Shown: positions 54,691 through 64,000 of the stretch, one piece after another
How the letters are laid out: each line of letters begins with the position of its first letter
Position numbering within the stretch: position 1 is the stretch's first letter
Origin: Lunularia cruciata
Lineage: Eukaryota; Streptophyta; Marchantiopsida; Lunulariales; Lunulariaceae
Length of the DNA stretch: 64,000 nucleotides
Assembly: GCA_948567375.1 (NCBI GenBank)
Contig: OX419762.1
Location: 34,353,465 to 34,417,464 of the forward strand
Direction: 5' to 3'
Made by a program: the position numbers and the translations under genes
Notes under the pieces: generated by a model
Seen by the model: only the letters and a program-made list of their open reading frames with translations
Told to the model about the DNA's origin: nothing
Databases searched by the model: none

Positions 54691-55459
54691 TTTAAGATTT
54701 GAAGAGGAAGATATGCAGAGGTGGTTTGTCATTTTGGATCTGTAGGTTGGTAAAGTTGTTGTTAGATAACTCTTAATGCTCTGCCTATTCAAAGGTGACA
54801 TTCACAATGTAGTTCAATACTAAAATTTTGAGTTGAGTAAAGCAAAGTGTTGTAACTTAGTGCTTTTCATTTTAGCTTAATTTTGAGTATCAATCCTATG
54901 TGTGTGTTTGTGAGTGTGTGTGGAAATTTGAAGTGCATATTGGTGAGCTTGTTGGATATTGGATCATGTGTGTTGATTTTGTTTTGTGTGTTTGATCTTG
55001 AGTGGATAGCAATCAAAGCAATGCCTTGATAGATCTATGAGGAATTGCAGTGTTGGTCGTATTTTACAATTGTGAGTACAAATTTTGTTTGATGTGAAGC
55101 AACTCTGTTTGAGGAAGTTGAGCCTTTAATGGAGGAGTGGAACACAATTCCAAGGTGAATTAGTTTTGTCATGAAGTACCCTTCTTTGAGAGAATTGAAT
55201 CATCACAATCAAAGTTGAATCAGAAAGAGATTGAAGAATTGTGATTATGGGTGACATGTTATTGTGACAAGATTGCAATTCAATGCTTGTAACTCTCTTC
55301 TATGTGTGGCTTCTACTTGAGAGATTAAAGACACAAACAAGAACTCTTTGTGATGTTTTACTTTGTATTTGACCATTTTTGAATTGTATCTTTGTGGGAA
55401 CAAATTATTACTTGCTGATTATTGCAAAAACAATACTTGTTGGGTTGTCACATGATTTT

Positions 55460-55476
55460 TGGCACCGTTGCCAAGA
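55460..55476 (+). promoter_or_regulatory. Primer binding site (tRNA-Asp type) of Ty3-A2
   Basis: TGGCACCGTTGCCAAGA, eight bases after the LTR end, as in Ty3-A. Confidence 0.8.
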
Positions 55477-56099
55477 TACAAATCTCAGGAGTGGAAGAAT
55501 ACAAAGATGAATCTTAAACTGAGTGTCCAACAAATATGAATATCTACATTGAGAGAACAATGAGAAGAGAGGGCTTGTAAACATACTTTGCATCATGAAG
55601 AAGAAGAACGCTAGAAGAGCCAATTCACCATTGATGAATCTGAGAAGTAAGTGTTGGATCTTAAACTTCTTCTGAAATACAAGAAGCATTTAGAGACCTC
55701 AGATAAAAGAAATGTGAGATCAGATAGTGAGACTACTTTGCATCCCTAAATCCCAAGAAGAAAAAAGACACAAGCGGACAAACATATTCATGTGAGAAGA
55801 TAACAAGGATTTTGATGGATGAAGAGTGTCAATATATCCTACACATGATTCCTCAACTAGTTGAACGGATCCCAAAGAGCAAACTGAAGATATTGAGCCT
55901 CTTTCTCTAACTTAGGTTGAAGTCAATACACCTATAGAAGAACAACCTATCGACAAAGACCCAACTTTGAACTTGGTAAATTGGAAGCCTTAGGCTGAAC
56001 CAGATGCACAATCACTAACTAGCACCTTGGGTCCATTGAGTTCTACACTACCACAACATACTCCTCTAAGTTACAAAATATCTTTATTACCCATCATCC

Positions 56100-57330
56100 A
56101 ACACCCCTACCAAAAATTTTAAGGGGATAGAACAAGATGAAGATCCTAATGGATTCATCAAGAAATTTGAAGTCATCTCCTTTGCCTAGAAGCAGCATGC
56201 TAATGCTCAGTTGCGGATTTTCCCAAGTCTACTTTGAAAGAAAGCCAGGAGTTGGTACACTCATGTAACCCAAAAGAGGTTTAAACCAGCCTATTGGACA
56301 CACTCGAGAGACAACTTCTTGGAAAAATTCCATGAAGTTAATTATGATACAAGTGTTCATGATTTGGACTGGAGAAAGAAGGAGAAGTTGAAAGACTATT
56401 GTGAGTGGTTCATGGCTCTATTGAACCAAGTGCCGAAGCAATCCGATGTGGTGTGTTAATTTGATGCCCAAGCTATCACTTGGTTCCTTAGTGGAGTGTC
56501 ACCAGAGATTCAGATTCTTGCCAAGGAGAGGAATGTCACTTCCTTAGACAAAGTACTCAAACATGTCACACAATATGAGGCGGCCTACTATCATTTGTCC
56601 AAAAATAGAAGAAATTGGGAGAAGAAAGCCAAGAAGCCAAGAAGAAGAGCTTCTTGTAGTACCTCCTCTTCTTCAAAAGAATCTTCCACGTCTTCCATTT
56701 CTTCTTTGGAATCTAAAGAAGACTCAGAGCCAAGAAGAATTAGAAGGTGAGGAGGAAAGAAAGTATCAACGCCCCTAGCTAAAAATATAAATAAGACAAA
56801 CACTAAGCAAGAGACTTTTATTAAAGAGTTTGTGAATTTTAAGATTCAAATGATTGGGATGAAGGACCAAAGAAAACCACCTTTATTTGGCAGACCAAAT
56901 GTATAGTGCATTGCGTGTGGGAAGTTAGCCCATGGCAACACAAAATGTTTGACCCATATTTCATATCCAATGCAACAAATTGATTGGGTTTTAGGATAGG
57001 ACCAAAACAAGGAAGATGAGGCAATGTACCAAACCCAAGAAGTACAACCGTAGGTGAGTACATCATACCAAGGTTTGAGGTATGGACCTTAGAAGTATAA
57101 CAAAAGTGCTCCTCCACAAAGACCATCAATGAGTAGCCAAAATAGGCTTCAAAATTTTGCACTAGAGGCATGTTACAATTGTGGCTCTATAGGCCATTGC
57201 TCTCTAAATTGTCCCGAGCCAAGACATCAAATTGAGTATGTTCCACTATGTGAAAATTGTAAAGGGTAAGGCTACGTTGGAAGTTAGTGCCCTCAACCAC
57301 CTATCCCAAAGCCATTGGTAAATTATGTAC
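56100..57330 (+). pseudogene. Gag of Ty3-A2, with zinc knuckles
   Basis: Follows 1360-2580 of Ty3-A. Clear parts: open 56496-56750 (KERNVTSLDKVLKHVTQYEA), a Ser/Arg-rich tail, and three knuckles: C-I-A-C-G-K-L-A-H-G-N-T-K-C near 56905, C-Y-N-C-G-S-I-G-H-C-S-L-N-C near 57175, and a broken third near 57260. Several stops. Confidence 0.8.
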
Positions 57331-58020
57331 TGTGAGCTTGCCCATCTCTCACTCAGGGTGAACCTCTAATGGCTATTATAGTAGCACACCATGGACTAAA
57401 AAGGCAAAGAACTCCAACTCCATCATACTCTTCTAAGGCTAATAGTCCAAGACTCAAACCATTGCTCACTAGAGAACTCAATGAGAGAGACACAGTTGCA
57501 AATGAAAAGATAATGAGTACCTCCTCACCCCTAGTTTATATACTTGTGAAATAGTTACACACCAAAGTTACTAATTACCAGAGTAATTCAAGTTACTAGG
57601 CTCAAAGTCAAACAAAGTTAAAAAACTAAAGAAATATCCATACTCATGGGAATATTCTCCTAACCATGTGGTCTTATCTTGACCCAACCATTAAGTCAAG
57701 GATTCCTTCACATGGGCTATCCTTGGACTATAGAAGAACCCAAAACAAAAAGGCTTGTGGGTCCAAGAGTTCTCAACTCTTTTTCTCAAAGCCTAACACC
57801 TAGGAATAATACCAAGTCAACACACTAGAATCTAAAATAGTGGTGCTCATCTTTTCCACTTCCTCTAAAATAAGGTCCCCTCTATCTTAGTTATCACTAA
57901 CTTTAGCTAATCATGAATAACATAGAACCATTATTTATCTTTATAAATAATATCTCTCAAATACTTACAACACCAAACTAAATATCACAATAGCACATAC
58001 ATGAACAAATGGGTGTTATA
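57331..58020 (-). repeat. Repeat S copy 3 (solo LTR-like, 690 bp)
   Basis: TGTGAGC at the left and GGGTGTTATA at the right; on the minus strand it reads TATAACACCC to GCTCACA, with TG changed to TA. The flanks (ATGTAC and ATACATAC) allow a degraded target duplication. It sits in Gag of A2. No internal region or primer site follows it. Confidence 0.8.
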
Positions 58021-58570
58021 ATACATACTTTTGCTAGGCAAGCAGCACTTTTAGTCAAAAGAAGATGCCACTATAAATTGTATAACTCTTGAGGAAGAGA
58101 GACCTTAAGATGCAAGTCCAGCTTCAAAAGGGGATGGCCAGATCTTGAAGTATTACAAATTGAAACACGCTTAGTGGAAGAAGAAGCGTGACCCCAAAGA
58201 AGTGAGTACTACATCTTCATCTTCAAGAAAGGCAAAGCGCTTACATCCAAAAGCAATCTTATATATCAAGGAGGAGAAAATTTTGGCAAACGTTAAAGCT
58301 ACAGCCTTACACAAGGAAATTCAAGAAGCAATACAAAGAACTCAGGACATGAGTTTGGAGGAGGACACAAAGATGAAGCCTCCAATTTTTCCAGTTGATA
58401 TCCAATCTAAAGTCAAAGATTTGGTCCAAGCCAAGGTAGATAACCAAATAACCTCAAGTCAAGACCACCAGTACTCTCATTACCATTCTAAAGCAACTTA
58501 AAGTTAGGTTGGAACGTGAAGAGACTTCTAACCCAAAGTCAAAGGTGAAGAAGGTGAAACTAGGGAGAAT
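58021..58570 (+). pseudogene. Gag-Pol linker of Ty3-A2
   Basis: Matches about 2610-3100 of Ty3-A. The open part 58202-58501 holds SSRKAKRLHPKAIL and QSKVKDLVQAKV. It ends where chromovirus C2 starts. Confidence 0.75.
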
Positions 58571-59150
58571 TGTAATACTAATAGTTAGAAAAATTATCTA
58601 AAGGTGAAAATTGGATTGGTAACATCTAAGAAGATGTTTTTTATGATAGGCTAATTAGATTAGATAGAGGTGTCATTAAAAGAGTAGTTCTACCATAGGG
58701 GAAGAAGTCAAAAATAGCCTAAAAACTTTAGAGCCAATTTCAAAGACCTAAACAAATGAATCAGGCCTCCAAAATGGAAAAATTTCACCTTCTTTATGAA
58801 GAAAAGCTTGCCTTCTTTGCCTATGATTCATCTCATCAAGAGCTTTCCAACGGTACCTCATCCATGTGATTTTGAGCTTTCTACAAGAAGATTCCCTAAA
58901 GATTGGTCAAACCTATGTGACCAACTAGATAGGACAAGGACTGACATGTCATCCATCCAAGAAACAAATCTAAGGGTGGAGCTTGCAAACATGTCACCAA
59001 TCCATGTATCTGATCCAAGGGTGAAGCTTCTTTGGAGGGGGTCTCTTTGCTATATAATAAAGAGCAGGTGCTCCTTTAGGGGCATCAAATACTGAATATG
59101 AAACTTGTGTTTTGTTTCTTGTAGAGTTCTTGTGTCCTTGGAGTATTACA
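58571..59150 (+). repeat. 5' LTR of chromovirus C2
   Basis: TGTAATACTAA to GAGTATTACA, 580 bp. It is related to the 741-743 bp LTR of C, with internal deletions. Confidence 0.8.
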
Positions 59151-59151
59151 A

Positions 59152-59163
59152 TGGTAGCAGAGT
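59152..59163 (+). promoter_or_regulatory. Primer binding site (tRNA-Met type) of chromovirus C2
   Basis: TGGTAGCAGAGT, against the expected TGGTATCAGAGC; two changes. Confidence 0.75.
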
Positions 59164-59380
59164 AGGTGTTTTAATCTAAGAGAGTGGATCACCCCTCTTG
59201 GAAGAACACAAGCTACTGAAATTGAGTAATTGAAGGGAGAAAACAAAATGCAATTGCTCGACTTGGGAGGTGTTTTAAAGAGTAGATGCAATGGAGGCGC
59301 ATTGAGGAAAATTTCATACACCTAGCTTCCTATTCTTGAATCTATTCTACATCAAGATTAGATGCATCTTGTGTGAGAAA

Positions 59381-59486
59381 ATGAGAGTATCTCTTGTTTA
59401 TAACTTTGGAGTACAATTCATGGATAGAGTGATGAATTCACCAAACCTGGTGATTCTACTTGTGGTGGTATACAACAAAGAGTAGG
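59381..59486 (+). pseudogene. Leader peptide remnant of chromovirus C2
   Basis: MRVSLVYNFGVQFMDRVMNS continues to YNKE and a TAG. It corresponds to the second half of the leader peptide of C. Confidence 0.55.
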
Positions 59487-59770
59487 TTTGAAAATTTACG
59501 TTCTATTATGATGTTATGGATTTGAATGTACCAAATCCTCACCTTTTCAACAATAAATAGAAATCCATTATAGGTTAGACCAAAAGTGATGTTTAGGGAT
59601 TTTGTAGTTTGCAATTTTGGTGAGGGATATTATCAATGAGTGATAGCCTCTGAGGTCACAATAGTAGTCCCAATAGTTTGTGCTCCTTCTTGAGTGATCA
59701 TTCTAACCCTCTATTGAAGTAGAAAGTAGCAATTGAACATTGGTCATGTGTATGAATCATGGATCTATAG

Positions 59771-60720
59771 TTGCAAGGAATGTGGATGTTAAACAAGTTT
59801 TGGGAAATCAAGATGACCATGAAGGAATTGCAAAATCAAATACATATTGTCAAGAATGATCAAGTAAGGCAAGAAGGGGAGTTTTTTCAACAACCAACAC
59901 CAACAATCAAAGTACTTAGAGATTTACTCATGCCGATAACATCAATTCCAATCAACAACCAAGCCACATTGTTACTATGAATGAACAAGATGTGAAATGT
60001 TGAGCCTTATAAGGGACAATGTTCCATGCAAGCAATGGAAAATTGGATTTCAAGAATGAATCAATACCTTTGATTGTTCATAATGGAGATCACTGATCAT
60101 TCTACTGGTGTGTTTACATGTGGGTACTTGACCAATAAAGTCCTCACATGGTATGGTGTTTAGGAACAATCATGTAAGTAGAAGGAAGAGAGGTCTCTTA
60201 GACAACCATGCAAGAAGTGTTGCTCAAAAATTTCCAATTAGTGGATTTTGTGAAAATGGCCTAAACTAGACTTTGGAGATTGAAGTAGAACAATAGCATA
60301 CAAGAGTAAATGGATGCATTTCTTGCTACAGGTTGTGATAACCAATATGAGTCCAGTCAAATCTCTTGACAATTTCAAAAGAGGATTAAAAGAGTAGATT
60401 CACCAAGAGGTAATGGTGCAAAATCCTTGTATTGTTTTTGAAGCCATTGCTTGTGTTCAAAAAATTAGTAGGGGCACTTGGAGTGGGTCAAGCAATAACA
60501 TTGATGAAAAACTATCAAGCTAAGACACACTATTTTGGTGAACCAATTCCTATTGAATTGTGCAACACTAGATTCCAAGGCCAGGGAGCAAGACCCCTCC
60601 AAGGAGAAAAAAGATGGATCAAAGAAAGGAGAGAAGGAGTCACATGAGGAGAAGGAGCTCAAGTAGACCAATGATAATGTTACAATTATGGCCGAATGGG
60701 GCACATAGCCGTCAATTGTT
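59771..60720 (+). pseudogene. Gag and zinc knuckle of chromovirus C2
   Basis: Starts with the coiled-coil-like KMTMKELQNQIHIVKNDQ, like Gag of C, and ends with C-Y-N-Y-G-R-M-G-H-I-A-V-N-C (60679-60720). The second Cys of the knuckle has become Tyr (TGT to TAT). Several stops. Confidence 0.82.
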
Positions 60721-60948
60721 GTGCTCATCATCTTGGAAGCCCTTAGCCTCCATACAAGTGACCTTTGAACCACATGGAGAGATGAATTGAAGAAGAGGAT
60801 ACAGAAACCAGATCAGAAAGCAAAGATTGCTAGTAAATGTAACTCATGGCTTTATTAGCTCAATAAAGAAAAGTAGAATTAGGGGAGGATGAGGATGAGT
60901 GTGCAAATATGGAGGAAGATAAACACATGATAAATTGCTATTAATGGA

Positions 60949-62692
60949 GTGCTAGAAGGCAATCCGGTGATAGTGTTGATAGACCCTAGAGCAACAAAGA
61001 ATTTGTTGCTTTGTTCTTGCTTTGTTGCAATAAGTTTGGAGATAGAACTAGAGAAGGATGAGAATGACAAAGAAGAGTTACCTAATGGTCAAACAAAGAG
61101 GATTGAGTCATTACCTAGAAAAGAAATACTCTCTATAGGAGAATATCAAGAAGCAATTGAGTGGTGAGTGATATAATTAGCTTGTTATGATGCAATCTTA
61201 GGTATGCCATGGATGAAGCACTACAACCCCATGATGGATTGGAAAAAGAAAGTAGTGAAAACTAGTCAATGGAAGATCTTTGAGGTTAAAGGAAGATCAC
61301 AAACGCAAGAGTGGCCTTTGTATGTCATAGAGACCACATTTATTGGTAAGACATATAGATGTTTCATGGGCTTAATAAGAGAAGTCCATAGCCAACATAG
61401 TGGACAAATTCTTGAGAAATGAAAAGATGTGTTCAATGAGTTCCAAGATGTCTTTCTGGATGAATCACCCATAGGTTTACTACCAAAAAGGAGAGTAGAT
61501 CATAAAATTGAGACACTTCCTAGGAGGACACCTCCTTGTAAGGACCCATATCAACTATCACTTCATGAGTTGTATGAGTGTAAGGCTCAAATCAAGGATA
61601 TGTTGCAAAAGAGGTTTATCCAACCCAATGTATCACCATATGGAGCTCTTGTATTGTTTGTGAAGAAGAAGGACAAAACAATGCGCATGTGCATTGACTA
61701 TCAAAGACTGAATCAACAAACGGTGAAGAAAAAATATCCACAACCTTGCATAAATGACTTGTTTGATCAACTCAATGGGGCAAGGCGTTTCACCAAACTT
61801 GATCTACGGAGCAGTTATACCAAATTAGGATTGTGAAAGAAGACATGCATAAAACAGCCTTTTAGACAAAGTATGGTCACTTTGAGTACTTGGTGATGCC
61901 ATTTAGCCTCACCAACACTCCAACCACTTTCATGAGTTCGATGAATGATATATTTTGTCTGTACTTGGATAAATCTATTATCATCTTCCTTGATGATATT
62001 TTAGTCTACAATAGAATGATGACAAAGCACAAGCAACATTTAGAAGAAGGCCTCCAGATTCTACAATAGTATCAACTGTATGCTAAAGTCTCAAAGTGCA
62101 AGTTTAGCAAATCTGAAGTAGACTATGTAGGGCATATATTAAGTATAGAAGGCATCCAAGTGCTAACAGAAAAAATAGAGGTCACTCAAAAATAGCGTGC
62201 TCTAGAAGATTAGACTTAACTCAAGAATTTCTTAGGATTGATGGGGTTTTCTTGTCAATTTGTCAAGGACTTCTCCAAGATTGCACAAACTCTAACATCA
62301 CTATTGAGCAAGAGGAAGAAGTGGTATAAAGAACCGCATAAGAATTGGCCTTTTGGGAGTTGAAATATGCATTACTACATGCACCAATGTTGAAATGGTA
62401 TGACCCAAAATGTTCAATCAAGATGGCTACGGATGCATTAGGTGTAGCAATATGAGTAGTCCTACAACAAGAGTGGCCGAATGGATGGTATCCAATTGCA
62501 TGTTTTTCTCATAAGTTGTTATCGGAAGGATGCAACTATCACACCACCAAACAAGAAGAGCTAGCCATTGTCCTTACAACCAAGCATTGGACACACTATT
62601 TGGATGAGAAGGCATTTGTGGTAGAGATAGACCACAAACCTCTAGTCTACCTTGAGATGTAGAAAGGTCTTTCTTGTCAACAAATTTGGCGG
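60949..62692 (+). pseudogene. Protease, RT and RNase H of chromovirus C2
   Basis: A protease region with LIDPRATKNLL near 60970 (D-P-R in place of D-S/P-G) and YDAILGMPWMKHYN (61188-61229). [22 protein letters not shown] (61684-61740) and [12 protein letters not shown] (61978-62010, FLDD kept). RNase H: TDHKPLVYLEM-like near 62630. Stops at many former Gln and Trp codons. Cut by repeat S copy 4. Confidence 0.85.
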
Positions 62693-62694
62693 GC

Positions 62695-63384
62695 TGTGAG
62701 CCGGCCTATCTCTCACTCAGGATGAACCTTTGATGGCTATTATGGTAGCGCACTATGGACTAAGAAGGCAAGGAACCCCAACTCCATCATACTCCTCCAA
62801 GGCTAACACTCCAAGACTCAAGACATTGCTCACTAGAGAACTCAATGAGAGAGAGATAGTTGCAAATGAAAGGATGATGAGTACCTCTTCACCCCTTGTT
62901 TATATACTTGTGAAATAGCTATGTACCAAAGTTACTAATTACCGTAGTAACACAATTTACTAGACAAAAAGTCAATTAAAGTCAAAAAGTAGAAAGGAAT
63001 ATCCATTCACATGGGCATATTCCCCTAAGCATGTGGTCTTATCTTGACCCAACCACTAAGTCAAGGATTCCTTCACATGGGCTATCCTTGGACTAAAGAA
63101 GAATCCAAAACAAAAAGGCTTGCGGACCCAAGAGTCTCAACTCTTTCCTCAAGGCCAAACACCTAGGAATAATACCAAGTCAACACACTAAAATCCAAAA
63201 TAGAGGTGCTCATCTTTTCTACTTCCTCTAAAGTGAGGTCCCCTCTATCTTAGCTATGACTAACTTTAGCTAACCATGCCTAATATAGAACCATCCTTTA
63301 TCTCTATATAAATAATATCTCTTAAGTACTTGTAATACCAAGCTAAATATCACAATACCACACACATGCACAAATGGGTGTTAA
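62695..63384 (-). repeat. Repeat S copy 4 (solo LTR-like)
   Basis: TGTGAGCCGGCC at the left and GGGTGTTAAA at the right. It interrupts RNase H of C2: QIWR before and the coding for the GGKKQ-like block after. No clean target duplication. Confidence 0.82.
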
Positions 63385-64000
63385 AGTGGAGACAACAATT
63401 TAACATAACAATCAGATATATGGAGGCAAGAAGCAACTTGCAGATGCATTCACTCGGATGCAATTTATAAACAATTTGGTTGTAGAGACAAGATGAACCT
63501 TGACTTTTGGCCAAGGATTGATTGCTATTGCAAAAATTGATTCACAGATTGTAGGTGCTCAATCATCCAAAAGCATCACTAGCACCCAAGGACTCACCTT
63601 CCATGATGGCAAGTTATGGATCTCAAATGCCATGGATCTAAGAAACACCATCCTAGCAAAATGTCATGATTTTGCCATTGGAGGTCACGTTGGAGTGGAC
63701 AAGACCTTGGATGCAATCAAACACCACTATTATTGGCCCAAGATGAGCAACAATATGATAGAATATGTTTGGAGCTGCCTAATTTTTCAACAAAATAAGG
63801 CTTCTAATCATTAGACTGGTTGGAGGAGTCTAACCATAGGACTCCTCCAACCTCTTCTCACTCATACACAATGTTGGGAACAAGTAAGCATAGATCTAGT
63901 TTGTGAATTGACCAATACCACCTTTGGGTTTTACTTCTTCATAGTCTTTGTTGACCAACTCGGAAAAATGATTCATATGTGTCCTACTACCAAGGATGTG
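63385..64000 (+). pseudogene. Integrase of chromovirus C2 (partial)
   Basis: 63500-63814 is open for 104 codons: KIDSQIVGAQSSKSITSTQG, the HHCC His pair in CHDFAIGGHVGVDKTLD, then CLIFQQNKA, where the second Cys of CLLC is Phe. The region after 63815 enters the catalytic core with the first Asp, after one or more stops, and runs to the window end. Confidence 0.85.

Larger units (their letters stand above)
49542..55452 (+). repeat. LTR-like region of Ty3-A2 (~5.9 kb) with coding remnants
   Basis: Both ends match the 1.92 kb LTR of Ty3-A (start at 49542, end TTGTCACA at 55452), but ~4 kb more lies between. That extra part contains coding-like stretches at 50377-51130, a leader-peptide-like fragment at 51936-52139 and a coiled-coil-like frame at 54102-54690. 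Either this LTR is very long, or another element sits inside it, or Ty3-A lost the part. I cannot decide without alignment. Confidence 0.5.
49542..58570 (+). mobile_element. Ty3-A2: second A-family element, decayed, 5' half
   Basis: The left edge TGTTGTACCCATATTT matches the 3' LTR start of Ty3-A for ~100 bases, and 54470-55452 matches the LTR end. A tRNA-Asp-type primer site follows at 55460, then Gag (to 57330 and 58021-58570) in the layout of Ty3-A. It is cut by chromovirus C2 at 58570; the rest of Pol is not in the window. Repeat S copy 3 (57331-58020) interrupts Gag. Confidence 0.75.
58571..64000 (+). mobile_element. Chromovirus C2: decayed C-family element, runs off the window
   Basis: 5' LTR 58571-59150, primer site, leader peptide, Gag, knuckle, protease tail, RT, RNase H and integrase follow in order on the plus strand and correspond to chromovirus C throughout. 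It is inserted in the Gag-Pol linker of A2. It is interrupted by repeat S copy 4 at 62695-63384. Many stops and frameshifts, so it is older than C. Confidence 0.9.

Noticed and set aside
1-64000. tRNA and rRNA genes
   Set aside because: I saw no cloverleaf with a B-box-like GGTTCGAATCC and no rRNA-like conserved core; a tRNAscan and Rfam search would be needed to exclude decayed ones.

Overview
The window looks like TE-rich nuclear DNA of a streptophyte, either a non-flowering land plant or a charophyte alga. This rests on three things: one six-exon, plastid-type transketolase gene on the minus strand (31883-35451), plant-type Ty3 LTR retrotransposons with chromodomains and tRNA-Met or tRNA-Asp primer sites, and very low gene density. 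The species cannot be named from the sequence. Apart from transketolase I see no convincing host gene; nearly everything else is nested, decayed mobile DNA.

Layout. 1-8680: Ty3-A, a decayed Ty3 element with a tRNA-Asp-type primer site and a 1.9 kb 3' LTR. 8681-29035: a plus-strand Ty3 element (Ty3-D) whose polyprotein reads Gag/zinc knuckle - protease - C5 DNA methyltransferase - RT - RNase H - integrase - PHD finger. It is broken by chromovirus B (11256-16856, minus) inside the methyltransferase, by a truncated LTR plus a palindrome at 17242-17725, and by chromovirus C (22032-28643, minus, perfect ATTGA target duplication) inside its 3' LTR. 29036-31882: unclassified DNA with a (TA)n tract. 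31883-35451: transketolase. 36415-37840 and 42742-43920: two copies, in opposite orientation, of a TA-flanked non-autonomous DNA transposon. Between them lie a 246 bp tandem duplication, a decayed LINE-like RT and a GC-richer block of unknown, possibly organellar, origin. 44994-47896: a second, decayed B-family element. 47897-48330: a Ty3-D-type LTR fragment. 49542-58570: a second A-family element whose LTR-like part is about 5.9 kb and carries coding remnants. 58571-64000: a decayed C-family chromovirus running off the window. A ~690 bp solo-LTR-like repeat (family S) interrupts these elements at four places.

Most notable signals: (1) the methyltransferase- and PHD-bearing Ty3 polyprotein, an element able in principle to write DNA methylation and read a histone mark; (2) consecutive heat-shock-element units upstream of a TATA box in the LTRs of chromovirus B, also kept in its diverged relative; (3) a short peptide conserved in the leader of the chromoviruses upstream of gag. 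All retroelement reading frames are damaged. Where a conserved residue shows the original codon, most stops are C-to-T or G-to-A changes, as expected from deamination of methylated cytosine. Chromovirus C is the youngest and best preserved.

Transketolase probably supplies the stromal Calvin-cycle and pentose-phosphate step. It has canonical splice sites throughout and no damage, so it is an intact gene in a repeat landscape.
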